Source: Clostridia bacterium
GTDB lineage: Bacteria > Bacillota > Clostridia > Oscillospirales > CAG-272
Direction: 5' to 3'
Assembly: GCA_017508195.1 (NCBI GenBank)
Contig: JAFVZL010000023.1
Location: forward strand, 1-56,949
Length of the DNA: 56,949 bases
A program made the translations under genes and the position numbers. Below are positions 1 through 7,492 of the stretch, one piece after another (position 1 is the stretch's first letter; each line of letters starts with the position of its first letter). Below the pieces are notes generated by a model. It was not told the origin of the DNA, did not search any database, and saw only the letters and a program-made list of their open reading frames with translations.

Positions 1-211
1 CGGTTACAGACCTCAGTTCTACTTCAGAACTACCGACGTTACCGGTATCATCAACCTTCCTGATGACGTTGAGATGTGCCGTCCCGGCGACAACGTAAAC
101 ATGAACGTTGAGCTTATCACTCCTATCGCTTGCGAGAAGGGTCTTCGTTTCGCTATCCGTGAGGGTGGCCGTACCGTTGGTTCGGGCGTCGTTTCTGAGA
201 TCCAGGAGTAA
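1..211 (+). CDS. tuf: elongation factor Tu, C-terminal end (partial)
   Basis: Only the last 69 codons are in the window, read from base 2 to the TAA at 209-211. The translation begins [15 protein letters not shown] and ends [11 protein letters not shown], which is the conserved C-terminal beta-barrel (domain III) of EF-Tu, including the GRTVGSG turn. EF-Tu delivers aminoacyl-tRNA to the ribosome in the cytoplasm as a GTPase; the GTPase domain lies outside the window. A rho-independent terminator follows about 40 bases after the stop, so tuf ends its transcription unit here, as at the end of a str operon (rpsL-rpsG-fusA-tuf), which is inferred rather than seen. Confidence 0.97.
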   Translation, partial: GYRPQFYFRTTDVTGIINLPDDVEMCRPGDNVNMNVELITPIACEKGLRFAIREGGRTVGSGVVSEIQE

Positions 212-248
212 TTGAATTACCGTAAGGTTATTTGATTAGCTGATATCA

Positions 249-286
249 ATGCCCGACGAGTCTTTGGACTTGTCGGGCATTATTTA
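249..286 (+). terminator. rho-independent terminator after tuf
   Basis: A 14-bp stem (249-262 with 267-280, one G-T wobble) with a 4-base loop is followed by TTATTT. It lies directly after tuf and before the riboswitch leader of ribU. Confidence 0.85.
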
Positions 287-319
287 AAATTCGGCACCCC
301 GTGACGAATAAATAACTAA

Positions 320-523
320 ATATTCTTTGGGAATGGTGTAATTCCATACCGGCAGTGTGCGTGAGTGCCTGAATGAGCTGCTTAAATCGACCCCGTGTTG
401 AGTTTCGGGGTAGTATATTTTGGCTCATCCTCGATTTACAAGCGTTAAGTCTGCGAAGAGCTGCGGCTCCCGACGGGGTGAGACTCCCCGACCGACGGTA
501 CAGTCCGGATGAGAAAAGAAGTT
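320..523 (+). ncRNA. FMN riboswitch (RFN element)
   Basis: Hallmark FMN aptamer blocks are present in order: GGAATGGTGTAATTCC then ACCGGCAGT (about 330-356), AGTCTGCGAAGAGCTGCGG (about 450-468), GGGGTGAGACTCCCCG and CCGACGGTACAGTCCGGATG (about 475-510). The ends ATTCTTT and AAAGAAG can form the closing P1 stem. The peripheral domain after the GGCAGT block is long (about 95 bases) and contains its own GC-rich hairpin. The aptamer is followed by a terminator hairpin and then ribU, so FMN binding is expected to switch off riboflavin uptake by premature termination. The mechanism is inferred from the layout and from known FMN riboswitches. Confidence 0.93.
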
Positions 524-541
524 GCAGTTTATATCCACTGT

Positions 542-567
542 ATTCCCGCTTTTGCGGGATTTTTTTC
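542..567 (+). terminator. expression-platform terminator of the FMN riboswitch
   Basis: The stem TCCCGC/GCGGGA with a TTTT loop is followed by seven T residues. It lies about 20 bases after the aptamer and 40 bases before the ribU start, as expected for transcription attenuation. Confidence 0.85.
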
Positions 568-607
568 TCTATAACGACAATAATGATTATGTAGAGAAGG
601 AACAAAA

Positions 608-1297
608 ATGAGTAATAAAGATAATCAACAAAGAACCGCTCTCGACACAAAGAGACTCGTCGGCATTGCCGTCTTTTCTGCGCTTGCGTACGTTATAGCG
701 CTTGTATGCCAGATAATACCCGCGATACAGGGCTTCCTCTCGCTTGACTTCAAGGATGCGGTTATTGCTATGGCATCATTTATCTATGGACCGATTGCTT
801 CGGTCATAATATCTCTTCTTGCCGCATTCTTAGAGCTTGTGACCATCAGCTCAACGGGATGGTACGGATTTATAATGAACTTCGTCTCCTCAGCGGTATT
901 TTCACTTACCGCTTGCCTTATATACAGAAAAATGAAGAGCATAAACGGCGCGCTCATCGGCTTTTTCTCGGCTATTGTTGTGACGACGGGTGTGATGCTC
1001 TTGCTCAATATATTCGTAACACCTTTATATATGGCTCAGGTGGGCATACCGCTTGACAGTGCGGGGGTCATCAATATGATCCCGGGTATTCTTCTCCCGT
1101 TCAACTTCTCAAAGGCACTTTTAAACAGTGCGCTCGCGATGCTTATTTATAAGCCTCTTTCCAACGCTATGCGCCGTATTGGATTCGCCTCGGGAGATGC
1201 AAAAAAAATGGAGTTCAACCGCGGTACGGTCGTCACGCTTTCTGTCGGAACCGTCGCGCTTATCGCAGCAGTGATTATCCTGTTTATCATCGCATAA
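608..1297 (+). CDS. ribU: riboflavin ECF transporter S component RibU
   Basis: This 229-residue very hydrophobic protein has about six membrane segments, the layout of ECF transporter substrate-binding (S) components. After a short polar N-terminus, segments run from about residue 17 (VGIAVFSALAYVIA) through the central IYGPIASVIISLLAAFLEL helix to a final C-terminal helix (about 210-228). The motif FLSLDFKDA at about residues 43-51 is typical of RibU. It should bind riboflavin at the outer face and associate with a shared EcfAAT energizing module, which is not in this window. Its control by an FMN riboswitch independently supports riboflavin as substrate. The start has a GAGAAGGAAC ribosome site upstream. 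It is a single-gene unit ending in a strong terminator. Confidence 0.93.
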   Translation: MSNKDNQQRTALDTKRLVGIAVFSALAYVIALVCQIIPAIQGFLSLDFKDAVIAMASFIYGPIASVIISLLAAFLELVTISSTGWYGFIMNFVSSAVFSLTACLIYRKMKSINGALIGFFSAIVVTTGVMLLLNIFVTPLYMAQVGIPLDSAGVINMIPGILLPFNFSKALLNSALAMLIYKPLSNAMRRIGFASGDAKKMEFNRGTVVTLSVGTVALIAAVIILFIIA

Positions 1298-1343
1298 CGC
1301 TTAATTGATGACGATTATATAAATATTTATTTACATATATATT

Positions 1344-1378
1344 AAAAACCACTCACGAACAACCGTGAGTGGTTTTTA
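1344..1378. terminator. bidirectional terminator between ribU and RNHCP gene
   Basis: A perfect 14-bp stem (1344-1357 with 1364-1377) with A-run and T-run flanks can act for both ribU (plus) and the convergent RNHCP gene (minus). Confidence 0.88.
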
Positions 1379-1379
1379 A

Positions 1380-1736
1380 TTAATCTCTTGGCGCAGTAAG
1401 CCTGATGATAAGGTCGGTATCGTCGGGTTGTACCTTTGCCTCGTGCGCAGTTTTGTTACGCACGGTGGCACCGCATCTGTCGCATCTGTGAGTTATAATG
1501 TAACCGCGCTTTGGATCGGGCTCGGTCCTTATCGGACGGAGTATGCCGCCGCATGGGTTGGCTCTGTCGCCCGGATTTATATCAACGTGGAGAGAGCAAA
1601 GACAAAATGGGCAGTGATTGCGTGAGGTATAGCCTAGAGGCAGAACCTCTTTTCCGCAGTTCTTACATATAAATCCGCTATCGTTCTTTGAAAATCTCTT
1701 GCCTGAGTGAGGAATTCTTTCTTCCATATTATTCAC
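1380..1736 (-). CDS. RNHCP domain protein (zinc-ribbon type)
   Basis: The 118-residue protein carries the eponymous RNHCP string within TSRNHCPFCLCSLHVD, plus a first CxxC knuckle (CKNCGK, about 24-29) and a second pair at RCDRCG (about 86-91). This pattern defines the RNHCP family of small cysteine-rich proteins, whose function is not established. Four CxxC-like pairs suggest one or two bound zinc ions and nucleic-acid contact, but that is inference. It lies downstream of mnmE on the same strand with a 247-bp gap, so it may be a separate unit. It ends in the bidirectional terminator shared with ribU. Confidence 0.85.
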   Translation of the reverse strand: MNNMEERIPHSGKRFSKNDSGFICKNCGKEVLPLGYTSRNHCPFCLCSLHVDINPGDRANPCGGILRPIRTEPDPKRGYIITHRCDRCGATVRNKTAHEAKVQPDDTDLIIRLTAPRD

Positions 1737-1808
1737 CGTTCGTATTATTTTCTTTCTCTCGGTAAAAATAAGCTATGATATTGATCGGCTATGCCGTATG
1801 GAGTGCTT

Positions 1809-1943
1809 ATGAAGAGAATGATAGGTATAATAGGTATAATTGCCCTCACGCTTATGCTCGGCGTGAGTATAGGATGGTGTAAAGAGGAGGATGTAAGCCT
1901 CGTATCCGATCTGCCCTGTGCCATCAGCTTCGGTGAGGGCTGA
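1809..1943 (+). CDS. possible 44-residue membrane-anchored small protein
   Basis: In the gap between RNHCP and mnmE, antisense to both neighbours' direction, an ATG at 1809 opens a 44-codon frame. It starts MKRMIGIIGIIALTLMLGV, a basic N-terminus plus one hydrophobic helix, and ends with a short polar tail (about residues 25-44). GGAG sits about 5 bases before the ATG and a hairpin with a T-run follows the TGA, so the frame has a gene-like frame on both sides. A candidate -10 box TATGAT lies at 1774-1779 but no convincing -35 is seen. No family is recognised. A short random frame with a hydrophobic stretch remains possible. Confidence 0.35.
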   Translation: MKRMIGIIGIIALTLMLGVSIGWCKEEDVSLVSDLPCAISFGEG

Positions 1944-1962
1944 TGCCCTCTACATATTTTTT
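1935..1962 (+). terminator. possible terminator after the 44-residue frame
   Basis: The hairpin GAGGGC-TGAT-GCCCTC (1935-1950) is followed by TACATATTTTTT. It works only on the plus strand, which weakly supports a plus-strand transcript here. Confidence 0.45.
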
Positions 1963-1983
1963 AAAGGAGTAGATATGTGCCCT

Positions 1984-3372
1984 TTACTTTCCAACGCAGA
2001 AGCGAGAGAATATGTCCGAGACGACCTCGTCGCTGACAGCCCTTCCGTCCACCTCTCCTATCGCACCGAGACAAAGCTCTATGTCAGAGGATGCCGCATC
2101 GGCAGGGATGCCGAGCCTGTATGCCTCGATTGCAGTGTTTATAAAGTCAAGAGCTGCACAAAGCGCCCCATGCTGGCGCGCAGAGGCTATAATAGCATCG
2201 GAGGAGGTGTCTATCTTCTCGTCGGTAAAGAGACGCTCTACGGTGTTTGTGATAAGCTCGATCGTACCATCGGGGTCGCTGAGTGCCGAGACCGAAATAA
2301 TCTCATCGAAGTGTCGGCTTAACTTATCTTTTAATTCTGAACGCTCTAAGTCGGTCTTTGTGATCACGGCAACCGCTGTTGCAGACGAGTCCTTAACCAG
2401 CTCGATGATCCTCATATCCTCATCGGATATCTCGTCCCCAGCATCAAACAGAGCCAGCACGAGCTCTGCCGTAGCGAGCCTTCCGAGTGTTCGCTCAATG
2501 CCTATTTTTTCAACCGTATCAGTTACATCCTCCGTGTGCACGCCTGCCGTATCGGTCAGATGCAGTAGCACTCTTCCGAGCGGCACCGTTGCCGAGAGGG
2601 TATCGCGCGTCGTGCCCGGGATATCGGTAACTATTGCCGCATCCTCTCCGAGAAGAAGGTTATAGAGGGTCGATTTTCCTACGTTCGGTTTGCCGACAAG
2701 GACGGTCCTTATCCCCTCGTTTATCGCTCTGCCCGTGCGGTAGGTCGATATAAGATGGGAGAGCGATGCTCTTATCGATACAAGCTCGCGGAGTATCTCC
2801 TCGTCCCCGAGCTCCCCGAGGTCCTCCTCGGGGTAGTCTATTCTTGCATACACAGATCCGAGAAGCCTCGTCAGTGAGTCGCGTATCTCGGATATTTTGT
2901 TTTTCAGCCTCGAGCGTGAGTCCTCGGAGAAGAGCTTCAGCTGCTCGGTGCTTTTTGCCTCGAGAAGATCGCCTATTGCTTCAACCTCGGTCAAAGAAAG
3001 TCTGCCGTTCAAAAATGCCAGACGAGTGAATTCGCCTGCCTCGGCGGGTATCGTCCCCATCTTATAGAGCAGCTCCAGCACCGTGCGCGTGACGAGAACT
3101 CCTCCGTGGATTGATAGTTCAACGGTTTCCTCGCCTGTGTAGGATGCGTTTTTTATAAAATAGGTTGCCATGCCGTCATCGATGACACGGCCGTTTTCCA
3201 TTATCCTTCCGTATACCTGCATGCGTGGCGGATAGCTCGAGAGAGCCTTTCCCGAGATGGGGAAGAAGACACGCTCCGCGATGCCGATAGCACCGTCTCC
3301 ACACATACGGATAATCGCAACCCCACCCTTTCCGGGTGGGGTTGAAATCGCCGAAATAACACCTTGGCGCAT
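1984..3372 (-). CDS. mnmE: tRNA modification GTPase MnmE
   Basis: With its partner MnmG, MnmE installs the aminomethyl-type modification on uridine 34 of tRNAs reading split codon boxes. The 462-residue protein shows the N-terminal tetrahydrofolate-binding domain (about 1-118), a helical domain, and an inserted GTPase with Walker A GKPNVGKST (about 227-235), switch II DTAG and an NKXD-like TKTD. The C-terminal CVGK carries the catalytic cysteine of the CxGK signature. It starts one base after the jag stop, so it is the last gene of the rpmH-to-mnmE operon. mnmG, often next in Bacillota, is absent here. Confidence 0.97.
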   Translation of the reverse strand: MRQGVISAISTPPGKGGVAIIRMCGDGAIGIAERVFFPISGKALSSYPPRMQVYGRIMENGRVIDDGMATYFIKNASYTGEETVELSIHGGVLVTRTVLELLYKMGTIPAEAGEFTRLAFLNGRLSLTEVEAIGDLLEAKSTEQLKLFSEDSRSRLKNKISEIRDSLTRLLGSVYARIDYPEEDLGELGDEEILRELVSIRASLSHLISTYRTGRAINEGIRTVLVGKPNVGKSTLYNLLLGEDAAIVTDIPGTTRDTLSATVPLGRVLLHLTDTAGVHTEDVTDTVEKIGIERTLGRLATAELVLALFDAGDEISDEDMRIIELVKDSSATAVAVITKTDLERSELKDKLSRHFDEIISVSALSDPDGTIELITNTVERLFTDEKIDTSSDAIIASARQHGALCAALDFINTAIEAYRLGIPADAASSDIELCLGAIGEVDGRAVSDEVVSDIFSRFCVGK

Positions 3373-3373
3373 A

Positions 3374-4369
3374 TTATTCCTCGCTCGTCTCGACGGTTGC
3401 TTCGGTTGCTTCAGCCTCTTCGGTGAAGATCTCCTCGGGCTTCTTGTCTACGAGGTAAATGACGATCTTACGGTTGTTATCCGATCCGATGGAGTTGGTG
3501 GAAACACCCTCAATTCCCTGAATCTCGGAGTGGATGATCCTTCTCTCGTATGCGCTCATGGGCTCGAGCATAACGCTTCTCTTGTTGCGGAGCGCCTTCT
3601 CTGCCATTCTGCGTGCGAGTGCGCGGAGAGTGTCCTCTCTCTTTGCTCTGTAACCCTCGATATCGATCGTTACGCGGCTCTTGTCGCGCTCACCGTTCGC
3701 ATTCTTTCTTGCAGATGCAAGGTTTGCAAGGTACTGAAGGGCATCGAGAGTGTCACCGTGATGACCGATAAGAACCGATGCGTCCTCGCCCTTGATAGCT
3801 ATTCTTCTTGTGCCGTCCTCGCAGGAGTAAAGCTCTGCGTAAGCGTTAAGACCGATGTCCTTGATAAGACCGTTTATGAAGTCGAAGGGCATATCCTCGC
3901 CCTCACTAACCTCGCGGAGCTCCATCTTAAGCTCTGCCTCGGGGATAACCTCGCTCTTGGGCTTGGATACGGTCTCAAACTCGGTGGGAATGTTCTCCTC
4001 GTGACGCTTGCCGCCCTTTCTTCTTCTGCGATTTCTTCTGTGCTTGGGAGCGCCCTCGCCGCCCTCGGTATTCTCAGCGCCCTCAGCCTCGTTCTCTGCT
4101 GCGGTATCTGCCTTGGGCTCGTTTTTGTTTTCACGGCTCGGTCTTTCTCTTCTCGGGCGTCTTTCCTCTTTGTCGGGAACCTCGACCTCGATATATGCTC
4201 TTACTTGCGCGGGCTTAACTCCAATAATGCCGAAGATTCCGCGGCTACCGGTGTGGAGAACCTCGAACTTAACGTCGTCGAGCTCACTCGCACCGAGGAG
4301 CAGTCTGGCATTTTCCTTTGCCTCAGCGACGTCCTTGCCCGCCGCGATCTTTTCTCTGATTTCTATCAT
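3374..4369 (-). CDS. jag: Jag/KhpB RNA-binding protein
   Basis: The 331-residue protein has an N-terminal Jag domain (about 1-55, with the GSRGIFGIIGVKPAQV signature), a long charged linker (about 60-150) rich in K/R/E and alanine, a KH domain (about 175-245, with IGHHGDTLDALQYL) and a C-terminal R3H-type domain (about 255-315, with RRIIHSEIQ). The family, also called KhpB or EloR, binds RNA and influences cell elongation in other Firmicutes. Location directly after yidC is the conserved arrangement. The highly charged linker differs in length between relatives and is likely disordered. Confidence 0.95.
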   Translation of the reverse strand: MIEIREKIAAGKDVAEAKENARLLLGASELDDVKFEVLHTGSRGIFGIIGVKPAQVRAYIEVEVPDKEERRPRRERPSRENKNEPKADTAAENEAEGAENTEGGEGAPKHRRNRRRRKGGKRHEENIPTEFETVSKPKSEVIPEAELKMELREVSEGEDMPFDFINGLIKDIGLNAYAELYSCEDGTRRIAIKGEDASVLIGHHGDTLDALQYLANLASARKNANGERDKSRVTIDIEGYRAKREDTLRALARRMAEKALRNKRSVMLEPMSAYERRIIHSEIQGIEGVSTNSIGSDNNRKIVIYLVDKKPEEIFTEEAEATEATVETSEE

Positions 4370-4423
4370 TATAAAACTCCAATTCTATTGTTATGATAAC
4401 AAGTCTTTACAAAATATGGCTTC

Positions 4424-5653
4424 TTAGTCCTTGATTTCCGGGACGTCGCTGCTCATGGGCGAGTCTTTTCTCTTCGTGCTCTCGTTCTGGGGAGCCTCGG
4501 GGAGATCATCATAGTCGTCCTCGTCGATGTAGTGAAGCGAGCGGTGACGGGTATTCTTCGCTGCGGCTCTCGCCTCCTTCTCAGCTTCCTTTTCACGTCT
4601 GTGAAGCTCGCGTATTTCCTCCTCGGTCATATGAGGGATCGGCATAACGCGTGAGACGATGAAGGTCTGAAGCAGTCCGAGCAGTGATTGAATTACCCAG
4701 TAAAGGCCAAGCATGCCCGAGAAGTTGAATGCGATCCAAAGAGTCATGAGGGGCATAATGAGATCCATGATCTTCATAGACTTTGCAGTCTGATCGTCCT
4801 CGGTGCCGCCTGCCATAGAGGGGCTGCCGTTGATCTTCTTCGTCAAGAACATGGAGAGCCATGAGGAGATCGCAGCGAGGAAGGGAATAATGAGGATGAT
4901 AGACGGATTCATGATATCCGGGGTCTCGGCAAGGTTAGTGCCGAAAAGACGGAACTCGGGAACCGTATTCCACTGGATACCGGCTCTCTCGATGACCGCT
5001 ACCTGCTCTGCCTTCTCATCTCCGTTCTCGTCGTAAACGTTCTGGTACATTTTGCTTATGAGCATGATCTCGTTTTTCTTCTCGTTTTCGTCAAGACCGT
5101 ATATCTCATAGAGCTTGCTTATGGGGTTGATCTTTACTCTTATGGGAGCATTATTTGCGTATTTGACGTTGCCGTCCTGATCCTTCTCATAGAGGTCGTC
5201 ACCGTAGAGTTTTTCCAAGCTCTCGGGGGTAACGTATGAGGAGTCGGAGTATTTCTCGTTATATTCGCGTACGAGGTCTGTCTCGCTTGCAATATAGGAG
5301 AGGGGGTTCTGAATTACTGCATACAGAAGCATGATGATGGGGAGCTGGATGAGCATGGGCATACATCCGGAGCAGCCGTTGTAGCCCTCCTTCTGCTGGA
5401 GCTCCATGATCTCCTCCTGCATCTTCTGCTGGGAGCGTTGGTCGGTTCTGCCCTTGTATTTAGCCTTTATAAGCTGGATCTTCGGGGCAAGTCCCGCCAT
5501 CTTGATCTGATTTTTCTGCTGCTTGATGGTGAAGGGAATAAATACGATCTTGAATATCAGCGCATACATTGCGAGCGCTGCTATATAGCTGCCCGTGATG
5601 CTGCTGAAGAACGCCATCATCATACCGAGCAGATCAAATAACCAATCGAACAT
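4424..5653 (-). CDS. yidC: membrane protein insertase YidC/SpoIIIJ
   Basis: This 409-residue inner-membrane protein inserts and folds membrane proteins with or without SecYEG. It shows the Oxa1/YidC core: a first helix around 15-40 with the PFTIKQQKNQIKM cytoplasmic entry, a conserved hydrophobic segment around MPMLIQLPIIMLLY (about 99-112), and later helices ending in MLGLYWVIQSLLGLLQTF. There is no lipoprotein signal. A roughly 130-residue polar loop (about 120-245) separates the second and third core helices, longer than in Bacillus SpoIIIJ. The C-terminal tail is highly charged, as expected for ribosome contact. Confidence 0.95.
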   Translation of the reverse strand: MFDWLFDLLGMMMAFFSSITGSYIAALAMYALIFKIVFIPFTIKQQKNQIKMAGLAPKIQLIKAKYKGRTDQRSQQKMQEEIMELQQKEGYNGCSGCMPMLIQLPIIMLLYAVIQNPLSYIASETDLVREYNEKYSDSSYVTPESLEKLYGDDLYEKDQDGNVKYANNAPIRVKINPISKLYEIYGLDENEKKNEIMLISKMYQNVYDENGDEKAEQVAVIERAGIQWNTVPEFRLFGTNLAETPDIMNPSIILIIPFLAAISSWLSMFLTKKINGSPSMAGGTEDDQTAKSMKIMDLIMPLMTLWIAFNFSGMLGLYWVIQSLLGLLQTFIVSRVMPIPHMTEEEIRELHRREKEAEKEARAAAKNTRHRSLHYIDEDDYDDLPEAPQNESTKRKDSPMSSDVPEIKD

Positions 5654-5678
5654 TTTCTGTTTCCTTTTTCTTAGTTAG

Positions 5679-6041
5679 TTACACCGGGGGTGAATTCTCA
5701 CCCGACACGTTTTCCCCACAGGCTGTGTCAATGCCATCCTTCGTGAGATGCGCCTTCGTATACACGCTATCGCATTCCTCGGGGATATCTCTTACGTGCG
5801 GTACTCTCAGCTTCGGGTTGGTGAGTCCGTGCTCGGGCACCGGGTCGTAGCCTCCCTTTGAGAAGGGGTTACACCTGAGGACTCTCCATACTGTCAGAAT
5901 GAATCCTATGAAAAAGCCGCGCTTCTCAAACGCCTCTATTGCATAAGCGGAGCAGGTCGGTGTAAACCTGCAGCAGGGGGGCTTGAGAGGAGAGATATAC
6001 TTTCGGTATAGGCGTACGAGCCATATCATTACGTGCTTCAT
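5679..6041 (-). CDS. yidD: membrane protein insertion efficiency factor YidD
   Basis: The 120-residue protein has the YidD signature: basic amphipathic N-terminus ([12 protein letters not shown]), then [15 protein letters not shown] and [17 protein letters not shown]. It is a small peripheral inner-membrane protein that helps YidC-dependent insertion. Its ATG overlaps the rnpA stop (ATGA), indicating translational coupling. About 40 residues beyond the conserved core form a polar tail. Confidence 0.95.
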   Translation of the reverse strand: MKHVMIWLVRLYRKYISPLKPPCCRFTPTCSAYAIEAFEKRGFFIGFILTVWRVLRCNPFSKGGYDPVPEHGLTNPKLRVPHVRDIPEECDSVYTKAHLTKDGIDTACGENVSGENSPPV

Positions 6042-6427
6042 ACATCCTGTCCTTTTTTAAACATGTCCAGCTTGCCTAAGGCATATTCAAGCTGGCGCTT
6101 TACCTCGTCGCACTTTAAGGGTATTATGCCGTGTCTTGCCGCAATTACTATCAAAAAGCCGACCTTCATAGGTCTTTCCTTGATCACAAGGCGCATTGCC
6201 TCGCGGATAAGGCGGCGGCATCTCGAGCGTATAACGGCTCCTCCGAGTGCCTTTGAGGTGGTCAGACCGATACGGTTGACCGTAATTTTCTGCGGATGGG
6301 CTTTAGCTAGCCGCTTTGCCGCATAGTCGGGAAGTATATATACAGCGAGAGCCGATGTCACTGCTCTCTTTCCCTTCGAATACGCTTTTGAATAAAGGTG
6401 ATTTTCCGTTATTGCCGTGAATTTCAT
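6038..6427 (-). CDS. rnpA: ribonuclease P protein component
   Basis: RnpA is the protein subunit of RNase P, which trims the 5' leader of precursor tRNAs. The frame could open further upstream, but the ATG at 6427 is preceded by CCGGAGG at proper spacing and begins [19 protein letters not shown], the family start. The product is 129 residues. The RNR-like helix is visible as [17 protein letters not shown], and the first half carries the loop [10 protein letters not shown]. It lies between rpmH and yidD, the classic order. Confidence 0.94.
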   Translation of the reverse strand: MKFTAITENHLYSKAYSKGKRAVTSALAVYILPDYAAKRLAKAHPQKITVNRIGLTTSKALGGAVIRSRCRRLIREAMRLVIKERPMKVGFLIVIAARHGIIPLKCDEVKRQLEYALGKLDMFKKGQDV

Positions 6428-6589
6428 ATAAATCCTCCGGTACGAGTAGTCTCGGTGAGAAATGTCCCACTCAAACAAAAACCCCGATAAATGCCGAAGA
6501 AATGGGCGACTTATCGGAGGTTTTGTATGTCACTATGTGACCGTCACAGTGCGTGACCGATGTGCACCGAGTGGTTGTCCCACGTCGAA

Positions 6590-6724
6590 TCAATAGGTGA
6601 GCTTAGCTCTTCCCTTGGCGCGTCTTCTCTTAAGAACTTTTCTTCCGTTAGCGGTAGCCATTCTCTTTCTGAAGCCGTGTTCCTTGTTTCTCTGTCTCTT
6701 CTTAGGCTGATATGTTCTCTTCAT
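6590..6724 (-). CDS. rpmH: 50S ribosomal protein L34
   Basis: A 44-residue, strongly basic protein starting [19 protein letters not shown] and ending KGRAKLTY. This is L34 at full length. A GGAGG site precedes the ATG at 6724 by about 8 bases. It is the first gene of the leftward operon rpmH-rnpA-yidD-yidC-jag-mnmE and has a near-perfect sigma-A promoter. Unlike most Bacillota, dnaA is not upstream; hpt is divergent instead. Confidence 0.98.
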   Translation of the reverse strand: MKRTYQPKKRQRNKEHGFRKRMATANGRKVLKRRRAKGRAKLTY

Positions 6725-6794
6725 GACAAGCACCTCCTTTTATAAGAATTAACATCGAGCGTATTCGTTTGTAAAACATACTAACGCAAAGTAT

Positions 6795-6823
6795 ATTATA
6801 ACCGAACACCCACCGTTTGTCAA
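6795..6823 (-). promoter_or_regulatory. sigma-A promoter of rpmH operon
   Basis: On the minus strand TTGACA (6818-6823), a 17-base spacer and TATAAT (6795-6800) match the consensus at all positions. It lies about 70 bases upstream of the rpmH start. Confidence 0.92.
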
Positions 6824-6873
6824 GAGTAAATCAAAATATTTTTCTTTTTGTTATTATATAATAGTAGACACTC

Positions 6874-6902
6874 TTGACAAGACGGGGTAAATTTGATAGA
6901 AT
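6874..6902 (+). promoter_or_regulatory. sigma-A promoter of hpt-mtaB-glyQS-luxS-mtnN
   Basis: TTGACA (6874-6879), a 17-base spacer and TAGAAT (6897-6902). The -10 box rules out an upstream start codon at 6893 for hpt and supports the ATG at 6950. Confidence 0.88.
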
Positions 6903-6949
6903 ATCGGTATGTAAAAAAAATCCCGCAACGGACCTTTTTGGAGGGCAGA

Positions 6950-7492
6950 ATGAGCGATATTGCAAGGATTCTTATTTCGGAAGAGGAGATCGAGAGAGCT
7001 ACGGAGCGCATAGCGGCGGAAATAGACCGCGACTATAAGGATGCGGACGGCAGAATAGTGCTCGTGTGCGTGCTTAAGGGCTCGATCGTCTTTATGGGTG
7101 ACCTTATGAAAAAGGTGACGGTACCCGTGGAGATAGAGTGTGTGAGGGTGTCCTCATACGGCTCGGGAACGACCTCGGGCGGAAATATCGATCTGATTCT
7201 CGACGTTGACCGCCCCGATATCCGTGATTGCCATCTTATAGTCGTCGAGGATATCATTGACAGCGGAAACACGCTCACCTTCCTTGTGAAGCATTTGCTG
7301 AATAAGGGTGCTAAGAGTGTACGCACCGTTACTCTTTTGGACAAGCCCTCGCGCCGAAAGGTAGAGTTCAAGACCGATTACGTCGGCTTTGAGATCCCCG
7401 ATGAGTTCGTCATAGGATACGGTCTTGACTACGATGAGAAATACCGCGCCCTGCCTTATATCGGTGTTCTCGACCCCTCGGTTTATTCGTAA
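6950..7492 (+). CDS. hpt: hypoxanthine (guanine) phosphoribosyltransferase
   Basis: The enzyme salvages hypoxanthine or guanine using PRPP. The 180-residue product has the PRPP-binding loop VVEDIIDSGNTL (about 97-108), the LKGS pyrophosphate loop (about 43-46) and the family motif FVIGYGLDYDEKYR near the C-terminus. The ATG at 6950 is chosen because GGAGGG precedes it and the promoter -10 overlaps the longer frame. Its TAA overlaps the mtaB start codon by one base. Confidence 0.95.
   Translation: MSDIARILISEEEIERATERIAAEIDRDYKDADGRIVLVCVLKGSIVFMGDLMKKVTVPVEIECVRVSSYGSGTTSGGNIDLILDVDRPDIRDCHLIVVEDIIDSGNTLTFLVKHLLNKGAKSVRTVTLLDKPSRRKVEFKTDYVGFEIPDEFVIGYGLDYDEKYRALPYIGVLDPSVYS

Noticed and set aside
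246-650. Minus-strand frame across the riboswitch region
   Set aside because: It covers the tuf terminator and the conserved FMN aptamer, so it is a chance frame.
1918-2322. Plus-strand frame opposite the end of mnmE
   Set aside because: Its translation follows the mnmE complement, with no family match and no independent signals.
3257-4396. Long plus-strand open frame antisense to jag and mnmE
   Set aside because: It lies opposite two well-recognised genes and has low-complexity, shadow-like composition; the same holds for the frames at 9341-10237, 30351-31202 and 53509-54426.
6725-6949. Replication origin between rpmH and hpt
   Set aside because: rpmH is often near oriC, but no dnaA gene and no DnaA boxes are seen; the gap is fully used by two divergent promoters.
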